In this document: piece by piece, positions 25,901 to 36,465 of the stretch
Layout of the letters: each line of letters begins with the position of its first letter
Position numbering within the stretch: the stretch's first letter is position 1
From: Antedon bifida
Lineage: Eukaryota > Echinodermata > Crinoidea > Comatulida > Antedonidae
Assembly: GCA_963402885.1 (NCBI GenBank)
Contig: OY727100.1
Location: forward strand, 19,935,665-19,999,664
DNA length: 64,000 nt
Reading direction: 5' to 3'
Notes under the pieces: model-generated
Told to the model about the DNA's origin: nothing
Database searches by the model: none
Seen by the model: only the letters and a program-made list of their open reading frames with translations
Translations under genes and position numbers: made by a program

Positions 25901-27505
25901 CACAATTTTTTAATTGGCTGAGCTTTACTATTACTTTTGTATTGTGGTATATAATTTTATTTTTTTTTTCAAGACTCCATTCCAGAAACTAGTAAAGAGA
26001 ATGACTCGGTTCTTTACGAAGTACAGTGTAGAAGAAAGCATACATAGTCTGCTAGAAGTTCTGGAAAAATTAGGCTATCAAGCAAAGCAAACGTCTGCAG
26101 GCCAAGTAAGTTTATTATGGTTTTGATTGAATTGGAGTTGCTAGTGATTGAATTGCTTGTAATGAAGTTGCTTGTTATGAAGTTGCTCGTAATGAAGTTG
26201 CTTGTGATGTAGTTGCTTGTGATAGTTGCTCATGATGTAGGTGCTCGTGATGTAGGTGCTCGTGATGTAGTTGCTTGTAATGTAGTTGTCATGATGAAGT
26301 TGCATGGATGAAATTGCTCATGATGTAGTTGATCGTGATGTAGTTGCTCGTGATGTAGTTGCTCGTGATGTAGTTGCTTGTGATTGAGTTGCTGATAATG
26401 TTTTGCTCATAATGGAGTTGTGTGTGATGGTGTTGCTCTTGATGGTGTTGCTCTTAATGGTGTTGCTCGTGATGTTGCTCAAGATGGAATTGATCTTGAT
26501 GATGTTCATCAGCATTTTACATTGTTCTAACAATTTTGTCTTAACTAATACCACCATAGCACATGCTGAAATGTCAAGTTCGTATAAAAGTTTGCTCATG
26601 ATGGAGCTGATCATGATAGAGTTGCTCATGAGCAAATTACATTGTTCAAATAATTGAAAAGAATACCACCATAACACATAATGTAATATTAGGTGCAGTT
26701 TGTGTTGAACATTACTTGTATGAGATTTGTTTTTATCTATCTAGCTAACAATCACAACACAAGATAAACGAAGAAATCCATTGACATTCAAGGCTACATT
26801 GGTAGATATGGACGGAAAGGTTCTTGTCGATTTTAGGCTTTCTAAGGTCAGTATACATGCATAGTAATTATATAACAATTTTTTCTGTTTGTTTGCCTTT
26901 TAGCTCTCTATCGTCTTGTTCACTAATGGTCTAATCGTGAAGATATAGCATTTTTAGACCTCCCAACCTAAGTGTATAATTGCAATTTTATAGGTTAATT
27001 ACGCATCACATGCTATTCATTATTTTTTTGTTTGAATTTTACATTTTTGTAAGTTTTTACTGATTTGTGTTCAATAATCTGCCTGTAGTGTGCATCATTT
27101 GTAACTGTTAGTACTACTCTACGTCCAAAATTGGAGTTATGTCTTTTTTAATGGCCTAGGTTCCTGGCCTAGCCTTGGACGATGATTCAAGAGGGATTTT
27201 GCCAATAAAAAGTTTTTATAACAGTAGAACAAATTAAAAAATGATTGCACATTCTGTAAAACAATCATTTATAAGCATTCATTATTTGTATAATAATCAA
27301 TGCTTATATTTTTTTTGGTTGCTGATGACCAAACACACCCAAGTTTATCAATAAATAATACTACTGTATTTATGATAATAATAATAATATTTAATAAACT
27401 GCTTCATTTTAGGGAGACGGTCTGGAATTCAAGAGGAAATTTGTGAAAATCAAAGGCAAACTTGCTAGTATTATATGTAAAGGCCCAGTTCAACTCCAAA
27501 GATAG
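16995..27505 (+). CDS. CHEK1: Checkpoint kinase 1 (Chk1), 12 coding exons, 470 aa
   Basis: Exons: 16995-17059, 19448-19547, 20377-20500, 21512-21646, 22204-22392, 24310-24414, 24794-24892, 25368-25455, 25610-25790, 25974-26105, 26745-26846, 27413-27505. They sum to 1,413 nt with unbroken phase and canonical splice sites. Chk1 is the nuclear Ser/Thr kinase activated by ATR at stalled forks; it restrains Cdc25 and CDK activity. Kinase domain: glycine loop GEGAYGE (16-22), Lys38, HRDLKPEN (128-135, catalytic Asp130), DFG 148-150, GTPPYVAPE activation-segment end, ELPWDEP. The regulatory tail keeps both ATR-type SQ sites: Ser312 (YSSSQ; human Ser317) and Ser340 (SFSQP; human Ser345). The C-terminal KA1-like region contains RMTRFFTK and [15 protein letters not shown]. 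Length is close to human Chk1 (476). No key residue is missing. Confidence 0.97.
18982..19110. repeat. CCCCTATT-type dispersed repeat
   Basis: Reads CCCTATTGAGGGGACACCC, then GTGTTAAAACATATAAA, then CCCCTGAATAGGTGTGTCC in inverted orientation. The GTTAAAACATATAAA block is shared with the copy near 24448, which supports a common element. It lies in CHEK1 intron 1 of the coding part. Confidence 0.5.
19172..19240 (+). repeat. tRNA-derived SINE head
   Basis: A-box TAGCTGGTTTAGTGG starts at 19179 and B-box GGATTCAAACC lies at 19223-19233, at tRNA-like spacing. No convincing cloverleaf or anticodon is kept, so this is a tRNA-related repeat rather than a working tRNA gene. Confidence 0.5.
19934..20240 (+). 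repeat. SINE with class-II tRNA-like head
   Basis: A possible acceptor stem AGCAAGTC (19934-19941) pairs with GACTTGCT (20018-20025). The A-box-like TGGCTGAGCGGTTAAGGC follows the 5' strand, as in Leu/Ser tRNAs. A weak B-box (GAATTCGAAAGCC) lies near 20005. The 92-nt head with a long variable region suggests a class-II tRNA ancestor. The body runs to about 20240. Confidence 0.5.
21124..21448 (-). repeat. 5S-rRNA-derived SINE, copy 1
   Basis: On the minus strand 21448-21337 aligns by eye along most of a 5S rRNA gene. Visible plus-strand blocks include TACAGCACCCG, TATTCCCAG, GGTCTCC, TAACCAGGCCC and GATCTGACGAGA. It has many substitutions (for example in the C-box), so it is not a functional 5S gene. 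The segment 21124-21336 is probably the SINE body. It lies in the CHEK1 intron before exon 4. Confidence 0.65.
22996..23104 (+). pseudogene. CHEK1: Partial duplicate of CHEK1 coding exon 7 with its donor
   Basis: Nearly identical (about three visible differences) to 24847-24957, which holds the last 46 nt of exon 7 and the first 65 nt of its intron. The copy encodes the same [11 protein letters not shown] end and keeps the donor GTTAGA. An acceptor-like TTTTATTTTAG ends at 22975. Splicing it to the phase-1 upstream exons would shift the frame, so it reads as a pseudo-exon made by a recent local duplication. Confidence 0.8.
23624..23698 (-). repeat. tRNA-derived SINE head
   Basis: On the minus strand there is a good A-box (TAGCTTGGTGGC, plus positions 23676-23687) and B-box (GGTTCAATCC, plus positions 23634-23643). 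No sound anticodon arm was confirmed. Confidence 0.5.
23817..23973. mobile_element. Foldback MITE family 2, copy a
   Basis: The ends are near-perfect 31-bp inverted repeats, beginning AAGCTTGGTTCCCACTAGGA, with one mismatch. The interior is about 95 bp and non-coding. It lies in the CHEK1 intron before exon 6. Other copies are at 61344 and 63897. Confidence 0.8.
24448..24560. repeat. CCCCTATT-type dispersed repeat
   Basis: Contains CCCCTATTAAGGGGACACC, a CCCACTTAATATGGG block and GTGTTAAAACATATAAA, matching the copy at 18982-19110. It begins 34 bp after CHEK1 coding exon 6. Confidence 0.55.
26118..26480 (+). repeat. 15-bp minisatellite in a CHEK1 intron
   Basis: About 20 imperfect copies of a unit close to GTTGCTCGTGATGTA, starting a few bases after the donor of coding exon 10. 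Translation in the antisense frame gives a Thr/Ser-rich pseudo-repeat, which explains the open frames across it. I see no reason to call it coding. Confidence 0.85.
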
Positions 27506-27552
27506 TATATAGTAAACATGTGATGAGTACTACTGTATTATCAAAGTCACAA

Positions 27553-27558
27553 AATAAA
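27553..27558 (+). terminator. CHEK1: Possible CHEK1 poly(A) signal
   Basis: AATAAA begins 48 bp after the stop codon. This is the first canonical hexamer downstream; a short 3' UTR is inferred. Confidence 0.45.
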
Positions 27559-27559
27559 C

Positions 27560-29820
27560 GTACAATTTAACGCGCATGAAAGCAACAATAAGACTTGTTT
27601 AATTTAATCATTACATTTGTCTAATATATTTATCTAAATATTTGTTAAAAACAAATAAAAACTGAAATATCCATAAACAGATGGTGCTAAAAATATTTTA
27701 AAACCCAATGTTATATATCAAAAAAATTAATAGATTAACACATGGTTAGAGATGATGTCAAAATTGGTCTACTGCAGTTACTGCAGAAACTACAATTTGA
27801 ATGATTCAAGTTTGTTTCAAAGTTTATGAGATATTTAAGCAATATACAGTGTGTATGATTACCCCAAAAACGCTTGCTAAATAATTGCATAAATAGGATG
27901 AATCAAAATCAAGTTACTGCCGTAACTGCAGTAGATTAATTTTGACATGGTATTCCGTACACACTTCCTAATACTTCGCTTAGGGCAAAAGGGCAAGAGC
28001 TTGCTTGATGTTGAAGTTTATATGTAATTAACATAAATATGATATATATTAATATTGTAATACTATGCAAAATGTTTTATATACTGTACTGTATTATTAT
28101 TATTTTATTCCAAAAATAACATAATTCCATCAACACAGCAGTAAAAGAATGAAAAAAAAGTGGGGCTTAATTGTGTTAATTAATTAAGTTCTTTGTTTAA
28201 ATGCAGCTATCCTTGTTGGTTTTTATACCGATTGGTATTACTTTTGCTAGGTGTTTAAAAGTAGATTGTAGTTGTATATTGTATAAAAGAAAATGCATAT
28301 TGGGTCCACTGAGAGAGACTATGGTCTATAGAGAAAGACTAGAGTCTAGAGAAAGGGGGCTTTGGTGCATAGGGTGGGAAAAGCTGGGGTCTACAGAAGA
28401 AAAGTAAGACGTAAAGGGTTGGGCTATGTGAAAGAAGATTGAGTCTAATTGGGAAGATGCGAGTCTAATGCGAAAAGGTGGATTTTGACAGAGGGAAGGG
28501 CCTAAAGGGTAATAAATGGGTCCCAAAAAAACTTACGAATGAGAGTGCTACACACACTTCCTGTATATTTGATGTCTTTTGATTTTTCAATTGTGCCAAA
28601 TAAAACTATATATTATATTTAAAATAAATGTACCCAAATCATGCTGAAAATGTAATTATAAATTATTATTAATATTTAATGTCTCTCTATCTCTCTCCAG
28701 TTACGGATACTTTAAGGTCCAACTAAATTCGTGATTCGTGCTCATCTGGGATTTTTTTTTCTGAGGGAAGACCCCATTTGTTATAAGAGTTTAACTTTGC
28801 CTAAATGTTTTTATGTGTAATGTGATTTGACGCTTCAAAATCTTTTAGTATATATATATTTTTTGTTTCAAATTAACATTCTTTAACGTTTCAAATTATT
28901 AGTAACACCTCAAGTAGTAATGTTTGGGGTGTATATTTTTGACTGGGCACATGGGCACGAATTAACAATAGGAGACGCATCTTATACAGTACAATCTATA
29001 TTTTAGGCCTACAGTAAAGAAAATAGAAGAGCTATAATCTTTATAGACCAACATCATTTAGGTCTTTAAATAGAGTTGTATGTACGTTATATGGTTTTCA
29101 TGTTGTTATGCATGATGCGAATACATTTCTACATTTAATTAAAAACATTTTGATAGATTTTTTTGTTTTGTCACCTTGGACATAATTTATAAAAAGACTA
29201 TTAATTCTATTTAATAAAAAAATAATGCATTAAAATGTTTGTTTATTGTGTGAATTATTTATAATAATAATAATAATGAGGAGGAGGAGGAGAATAAGGA
29301 GGTTGATTTATTTTGAATAGTGTAAATAGTTTAAATAGTGTAAATTATCGGTTAGATACATTTGTTTTTTTATTTTGGTATTTAATCATGAAAAAATAGT
29401 TTCGTAAAAAGAATGTTTACATTTTTCTGGCATTTTTTAATCGTGGCAATTAAGTTAAAATGTGATCAACTCTTAGACCTAAATATAAGTAGGCCTACTT
29501 TTAGCTGATGACCCCTTGTACTGGACACTACTCATCTTGAAAAATGTACTGACAATCTACCAAGTGTTCCATTATTTTATCAATAATTATTATCTTTGCC
29601 AACTATTGAAGAACATTTTTTTCACCACGACTTCTCAAGCAATCTTTACCAAATATTGTATATCATCGCACTCTCTTTAATTATGAAACTCCTCTCTTTA
29701 TCAATGATTGTTCCCGAATAATTAACGATGCATTGACATTGTTTGCGCTATTGATGTTTATTCTTTATCAGGAACTAGTCCTCTCTTTCAATGAAAGTTG
29801 TTATATATTGACTAGGCCTA
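27560..29820. other. Intergenic, no gene seen
   Basis: Separates CHEK1 from the tandem array. It holds A/T-rich DNA, a (TAA)n/(GAG)n simple repeat near 29262-29300 and a purine-rich, weakly repetitive patch at 28290-28500 (GAGTCTA and GAAAG words). Confidence 0.5.
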
Positions 29821-29824
29821 CCTG

Positions 29825-30057
29825 AATCATCAGTGGAGCACAGATAACATGGACATAAAGTCAAAAGTTTGTATTATTTCATTCGTATGTTAATACACTG
29901 TGCTCAAGTGGACCTAATTTGGCACCAGAGGACGATCAAAGCATATTGATCGAAACGTCAAGAAACTTAACAGTTCTTTTCAGAACTAAATACGTGGTGT
30001 ACCGCAAACTTTATATCAACATTTGATTTCACCATGCAAACCTTCAAACAATTAATA
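29825..30057. repeat. Left flanking repeat and Penelope-like fragment
   Basis: 29875-29925 carries CGTATGTTAATACACTGTGC then TCAAGTGGACCTAATTTGGC, the reverse complement of the repeat at 40690-41110. From 29931 a 125-bp stretch (hairpin GATCAA/TTGATC followed by GAAACGTC, then AGTTCTTTTCAGAAC and CCATGCAAACCTTCAAACAA) is shared with 45824-45955. A hairpin followed by GAAAC is typical of Penelope-like element ends. Confidence 0.6.
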
Positions 30058-30242
30058 TAATATCCTTCTCAAAAAGAAGCCCACCCAAGAGTACTAAAAA
30101 TGAAGGAGCATTGCAATGCAACTTTGTTTCTGATTTTTTAAAAGGTCCACTTGTTTACATTTACAACCCTCAAAATATCTCTTTCAAAATCAAAGAAAAA
30201 CAATATTTATTTTCAATTCCAAAAAAAAAAAAAAAAAAATAT

Positions 30243-30318
30243 CCTTAGAGGTTTGAACCCAATCTACTAGAGATGAGAGCACCCAAGCCTGAGCATTACC
30301 CGTTACGCCACAGTAGTA
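30243..30318 (-). repeat. Minus-strand tRNA-like head of the array unit (first copy)
   Basis: On the minus strand, A-box TGGCGTAACGGG (plus strand near 30299-30310) and B-box GGTTCAAACC (plus 30250-30259). Downstream on that strand lies a run of 18 or more T, a Pol III terminator. B-boxes recur at about 31745, 33240, 34735, 36230, 38167 and 39660. The unit at 37.8 kb has lost this head. Confidence 0.65.
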
Positions 30319-30413
30319 CATGACTGAACAGCTGATAATTGTCTATTTATACGTGTGTTACGTAATTCATCATTACGTCATAAATATCCTATTAACTTTG
30401 TTAAAACCAAAAT

Positions 30414-30485
30414 GACCGGTAGCTCAGTCGCCTGAGCGTCGTGTTGACAACACGTATGTCGTGGGTTCGATTCCCACGCTGGTCG
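30414..30485 (+). repeat. Plus-strand tRNA-Val(GAC)-like head of the array unit (first copy)
   Basis: This 72-nt segment folds as a near-complete cloverleaf. The D-stem is GCTC/GAGC, the anticodon loop TTGACAA (GAC), and the T-arm GTGGG-TTCGATT-CCCAC. The A-box (TAGCTCAGTCG) and B-box (GGTTCGATTCC) are intact. The 5' acceptor side is one base short relative to a canonical tRNA. Eukaryotes normally read Val codons without a GAC tRNA. It is followed by a SINE-like body with T runs. I therefore call it a SINE head or tRNA pseudogene. Eight copies exist. Confidence 0.7.
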
Positions 30486-30774
30486 GTGGAATAGAGTTAA
30501 AGGTATGCGACCACTGTGTTTGGGGTTCACAGAATTATACGTCCCCCTTTCCACCACACATCATGAGGCGACAACATCAATGCATCTGGTGATGTGCTGG
30601 AAACGACCCCAAAAGGCTGTGGCAGGGCCTTAGTGCTGAGGCAGGGAGAGCACATTTAACATCTTTTTTTTTATTTAATTTTTTTTTTCAACCTGTATTC
30701 GATCTCTTAAATTTAATGTTTGTCGCCCTCAATTTTAAAGAAATTTAAATTACTTTCATCGCAGGTGTACGAAA

Positions 30775-31410
30775 CGGTTTGGTATGCCGTGCGTTGTTAT
30801 GCAAAGGTTGTGCAGGTGTAGTGGGAAAGACGGTAGTGTTAATCATTCGCGCTGAACACGCCACACTATTAAATTGTGATTTTGTTGAAGTTTAACATTA
30901 TCATAATTATCATAGGTGATTATATATAGTAATACGTATAAGTATAAGTGCAATTCTGGGCTCTATTTTCATTATTAGCTCTGCCCCAACGATGGGCTAG
31001 TACTGGAGACTTAATATTTAATTTCACACTTCAAATGAATAGGTGCACTTTCAGGGGACAAGCTGTATTGTCCTGGTGTGAGTCTTATACAGTTTGTTTT
31101 AAAATCATAATTTAAAATCACGTAAACTTCCATTTTTTCGGGCGTCAACCTATGCAGCTCTATTTATCAAAATTGTCTTTGCTCAGTCCTAAGCATGGTG
31201 GGGTACTGAATATTCTTATACATGTTGTTTAAAAAAATAATAGATGTCATTTCCGGGGACCTTACAGCTCTATTTTAAACAGTTTGGTATGCCGTACGTT
31301 GTTATGCAAATGAGTTTGTGCAGGTGTATTATGGGGAAGATGGTATGTTAGTCATTCGCGGTCAACACGCCACAATGTTAAATTTTGATGTTGTTAATCT
31401 TTACATTAGA
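30775..31410. repeat. Internal sub-repeat pair of the array unit (first copy)
   Basis: Two direct copies of a ~120-bp segment begin at 30775 and 31280 with GTTTGGTATGCCGT. Both continue through GTTGTTATGCAAA, GTGCAGGTGTA and an AACACGCCACA block, with moderate divergence. The same pair is present in every full unit, so the duplication predates amplification of the array. Confidence 0.85.
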
Positions 31411-31479
31411 AGATTGTTCAAATCATGTAAATAAAATATTTTCTAGGCGGGAACCTAGCAGCCCTTCTCTTTTAGTTTG

Positions 31480-31570
31480 CAAAATTAATCTCGAAAAGAA
31501 CTCCCATGTGGAAAAGAAGCCCACCCAAGAGTACTGAAAATGAAGGAGCACATGGGCTTCTTTTCGAGTT
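31480..31570. repeat. Long imperfect hairpin of the array unit (first complete copy)
   Basis: CTCGAAAAGAA plus CCCATGTG (from 31491) pairs with CACATGGG plus TTCTTTTCGAG (ending near 31567), giving about 19 paired bases around a loop of roughly 40 nt. It recurs in all later units. A 60-codon minus-strand open frame runs through it in each copy, but I do not regard it as coding. Confidence 0.75.
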
Positions 31571-31908
31571 TTTATGGCAGTGTATTTAATGGCAAATAAT
31601 TCCATTAAACTTTGTTTCTGATTTTAAAAAAGGTCCACTTGTTTAGGCCTGACATTTACAACCCTCAAAATATCTCTTTCAAAATCAAAGAAAAACAATA
31701 TTTATTTTCAATTCCAAAAAAAAAAAAAAAAAAATATCCTTAGAGGTTTGAACCCAATCTACTAGAGATGAGAGCACCCAAACCTGAGCATTACCCGTTA
31801 CGCCACAGTAGTACATGACTGAACAGCTGATAATAGTCTATTTATACGTGTGTTACGTAATTCATCATTACGTCATAAATATCCTATTAACTTTGTTAAA
31901 ACCAAAAT

Positions 31909-31980
31909 GACCGGTAGCTCAGTCGCCTGAGCGTCGTGTTGACAACACGTATGTCGTGGGTTCGATTCCCACGCTGGTCG
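31909..31980 (+). repeat. tRNA-Val(GAC)-like head, copy 2
   Basis: Same sequence as the copy at 30414, in a type B unit. Confidence 0.7.
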
Positions 31981-33403
31981 GTGGAATAGAGTTAAAGGTA
32001 TGCGACCACTGTGTTTGGGGTTCACAGAATTATACGTCCCCCTTTCCACCACACATCATGAGGCGACAACATCAATGCATCTGGTGATGTGCTGGAAACG
32101 ACCCCAAAAGGCTGTGGCAGGGCCTTAGTGCTGAGGCAGGGAGAGCACATTTAACATCTTTTTTTTTATTTAATTTTTTTTTTCAACCTGTATTCGATCT
32201 CTTAAATTTAATGTTTGTCGCCCTCAATTTTAAAGAAATTTAAATTACTTTCATCGCAGGTGTACGAAACGGTTTGGTATGCCGTGCGTTGTTATGCAAA
32301 GGTTGTGCAGGTGTAGTGGGAAAGACGGTAGTGTTAATCATTCGCGCTGAACACGCCACACTATTAAATTGTGATTTTGTTGAAGTTTAACATTATCATA
32401 ATTATCATAGGTGATTATATATAGTAATACGTATAAGTATAAGTGCAATTCTGGGCTCTATTTTCATTATTAGCTCTGCCCCAACGATGGGCTAGTACTG
32501 GAGACTTAATATTTAATTTCACACTTCAATGAATAGGTGCACTTTCAGGGGACAAGCTGTATTGTCCTGGTGTGAGTCTTATACAGTTTGGTTTAAAATC
32601 ATAATTTAAAATCACGTAAAGTTCAATTTTTTCGGGGGTGAACCTATGCAGCTCTATTTATCAAAATTGTCTTTGCTCAGTCCTAAGCATGGTGGAGTAC
32701 TGAATATTCTTATACATGTTGTTTGAAAAAATAATAGATGTCATTTCCGGGGACCTTACAGCTCTATTTTAAACAGTTTGGTATGCCGTACGTTGTTATG
32801 CAAATGAGTTTGTGCAGGTGTATTATGGGGAAGATGGTATGTTAGTCATTCGCGGTCAACACGCCACAATGTTAAATTTTGATGTTGTTAATCTTTACAT
32901 TAGAAGATTGTTCAAATCATGTAAATAAAATATTTTCTAGGCGGGAACCTAGCAGCCCTTCTCTTTTAGTTTGCAAAATTAATCTCGAAAAGAACTCCCA
33001 TGTGGAAAAGAAGCCCACCCAAGAGTACTGAAAATGAAGGAGCACATGGGCTTCTTTTCGAGTTTTTATGGCAGTGTATTTAATGGCAAATAATTCCATT
33101 AAACTTTGTTTCTGATTTTAAAAAAGGTCCACTTGTTTAGGCCTGACATTTACAACCCTCAAAATATCTCTTTCAAAATCAAAGAAAAACAATATTTATT
33201 TTCAATTCCAAAAAAAAAAAAAAAAAAAATATCCTTAGAGGTTTGAACCCAATCTACTAGAGATGAGAGCACCCAAACCTGAGCATTACCCGTTACGCCA
33301 CAGTAGTACATGACTGAACAGCTGATAATAGTCTATTTATACGTGTGTTACGTAATTCATCATTACGTCATAAATATCCTATTAACTTTGTTAAAACCAA
33401 AAT

Positions 33404-33475
33404 GACCGGTAGCTCAGTCGCCTGAGCGTCGTGTTGACAACACGTATGTCGTGGGTTCGATTCCCACGCTGGTCG
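33404..33475 (+). repeat. tRNA-Val(GAC)-like head, copy 3
   Basis: Same sequence as the copy at 30414, in a type A unit. Confidence 0.7.
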
Positions 33476-34898
33476 GTGGAATAGAGTTAAAGGTATGCGA
33501 CCACTGTGTTTGGGGTTCACAGAATTATACGTCCCCCTTTCCACCACACATCATGAGGCGACAACATCAATGCATCTGGTGATGTGCTGGAAACGACCCC
33601 AAAAGGCTGTGGCAGGGCCTTAGTGCTGAGGCAGGGAGAGCACATTTAACATCTTTTTTTTTATTTAATTTTTTTTTTCAACCTGTATTCGATCTCTTAA
33701 ATTTAATGTTTGTCGCCCTCAATTTTAAAGAAATTTAAATTACTTTCATCGCAGGTGTACGAAACGGTTTGGTATGCCGTGCGTTGTTATGCAAAGGTTG
33801 TGCAGGTGTAGTGGGAAAGACGGTAGTGTTAATCATTCGCGCTGAACACGCCACACTATTAAATTGTGATTTTGTTGAAGTTTAACATTATCATAATTAT
33901 CATAGGTGATTATATATAGTAATACGTATAAGTATAAGTGCAATTCTGGGCTCTATTTTCATTATTAGCTCTGCCCCAACGATGGGCTAGTACTGGAGAC
34001 TTAATATTTAATTTCACACTTCAAATGAATAGGTGCACTTTCAGGGGACAAGCTGTATTGTCCTGGTGTGAGTCTTATACAGTTTGTTTTAAAATCATAA
34101 TTTAAAATCACGTAAACTTCCATTTTTTCGGGCGTCAACCTATGCAGCTCTATTTATCAAAATTGTCTTTGCTCAGTCCTAAGCATGGTGGGGTACTGAA
34201 TATTCTTATACATGTTGTTTAAAAAAATAATAGATGTCATTTCCGGGGACCTTACAGCTCTATTTTAAACAGTTTGGTATGCCGTACGTTGTTATGCAAA
34301 TGAGTTTGTGCAGGTGTATTATGGGGAAGATGGTATGTTAGTCATTCGCGGTCAACACGCCACAATGTTAAATTTTGATGTTGTTAATCTTTACATTAGA
34401 AGATTGTTCAAATCATGTAAATAAAATATTTTCTAGGCGGGAACCTAGCAGCCCTTCTCTTTTAGTTTGCAAAATTAATCTCGAAAAGAACTCCCATGTG
34501 GAAAAGAAGCCCACCCAAGAGTACTGAAAATGAAGGAGCACATGGGCTTCTTTTCGAGTTTTTATGGCAGTGTATTTAATGGCAAATAATTCCATTAAAC
34601 TTTGTTTCTGATTTTAAAAAAGGTCCACTTGTTTAGGCCTGACATTTACAACCCTCAAAATATCTCTTTCAAAATCAAAGAAAAACAATATTTATTTTCA
34701 ATTCCAAAAAAAAAAAAAAAAAAATATCCTTAGAGGTTTGAACCCAATCTACTAGAGATGAGAGCACCCAAACCTGAGCATTACCCGTTACGCCACAGTA
34801 GTACATGACTGAACAGCTGATAATAGTCTATTTATACGTGTGTTACGTAATTCATCATTACGTCATAAATATCCTATTAACTTTGTTAAAACCAAAAT

Positions 34899-34970
34899 GA
34901 CCGGTAGCTCAGTCGCCTGAGCGTCGTGTTGACAACACGTATGTCGTGGGTTCGATTCCCACGCTGGTCG
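34899..34970 (+). repeat. tRNA-Val(GAC)-like head, copy 4
   Basis: Same sequence as the copy at 30414, in a type B unit. Confidence 0.7.
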
Positions 34971-36393
34971 GTGGAATAGAGTTAAAGGTATGCGACCACT
35001 GTGTTTGGGGTTCACAGAATTATACGTCCCCCTTTCCACCACACATCATGAGGCGACAACATCAATGCATCTGGTGATGTGCTGGAAACGACCCCAAAAG
35101 GCTGTGGCAGGGCCTTAGTGCTGAGGCAGGGAGAGCACATTTAACATCTTTTTTTTTATTTAATTTTTTTTTTCAACCTGTATTCGATCTCTTAAATTTA
35201 ATGTTTGTCGCCCTCAATTTTAAAGAAATTTAAATTACTTTCATCGCAGGTGTACGAAACGGTTTGGTATGCCGTGCGTTGTTATGCAAAGGTTGTGCAG
35301 GTGTAGTGGGAAAGACGGTAGTGTTAATCATTCGCGCTGAACACGCCACACTATTAAATTGTGATTTTGTTGAAGTTTAACATTATCATAATTATCATAG
35401 GTGATTATATATAGTAATACGTATAAGTATAAGTGCAATTCTGGGCTCTATTTTCATTATTAGCTCTGCCCCAACGATGGGCTAGTACTGGAGACTTAAT
35501 ATTTAATTTCACACTTCAATGAATAGGTGCACTTTCAGGGGACAAGCTGTATTGTCCTGGTGTGAGTCTTATACAGTTTGGTTTAAAATCATAATTTAAA
35601 ATCACGTAAAGTTCAATTTTTTCGGGGGTGAACCTATGCAGCTCTATTTATCAAAATTGTCTTTGCTCAGTCCTAAGCATGGTGGAGTACTGAATATTCT
35701 TATACATGTTGTTTGAAAAAATAATAGATGTCATTTCCGGGGACCTTACAGCTCTATTTTAAACAGTTTGGTATGCCGTACGTTGTTATGCAAATGAGTT
35801 TGTGCAGGTGTATTATGGGGAAGATGGTATGTTAGTCATTCGCGGTCAACACGCCACAATGTTAAATTTTGATGTTGTTAATCTTTACATTAGAAGATTG
35901 TTCAAATCATGTAAATAAAATATTTTCTAGGCGGGAACCTAGCAGCCCTTCTCTTTTAGTTTGCAAAATTAATCTCGAAAAGAACTCCCATGTGGAAAAG
36001 AAGCCCACCCAAGAGTACTGAAAATGAAGGAGCACATGGGCTTCTTTTCGAGTTTTTATGGCAGTGTATTTAATGGCAAATAATTCCATTAAACTTTGTT
36101 TCTGATTTTAAAAAAGGTCCACTTGTTTAGGCCTGACATTTACAACCCTCAAAATATCTCTTTCAAAATCAAAGAAAAACAATATTTATTTTCAATTCCA
36201 AAAAAAAAAAAAAAAAAAATATCCTTAGAGGTTTGAACCCAATCTACTAGAGATGAGAGCACCCAAACCTGAGCATTACCCGTTACGCCACAGTAGTACA
36301 TGACTGAACAGCTGATAATAGTCTATTTATACGTGTGTTACGTAATTCATCATTACGTCATAAATATCCTATTAACTTTGTTAAAACCAAAAT

Positions 36394-36465
36394 GACCGGT
36401 AGCTCAGTCGCCTGAGCGTCGTGTTGACAACACGTATGTCGTGGGTTCGATTCCCACGCTGGTCG
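36394..36465 (+). repeat. tRNA-Val(GAC)-like head, copy 5
   Basis: Same sequence as the copy at 30414, in a type B unit. Confidence 0.7.

Noticed and set aside
26318-26677. 119-codon Thr/Ser-rich minus-strand frame
   Set aside because: It is the antisense reading of the 15-bp minisatellite in a CHEK1 intron.
30414-30485. A cluster of eight functional tRNA-Val genes
   Set aside because: The acceptor is one base short, anticodon GAC is atypical for eukaryotic Val, and a SINE-like body follows each copy.
31423-31605. Identical 60-codon minus-strand open frame repeated in each array unit (also 32917, 34413, 35907, 37402, 39338)
   Set aside because: It runs through the hairpin and is conserved only because the units are near-identical copies. 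There is no codon bias, domain or splice context.
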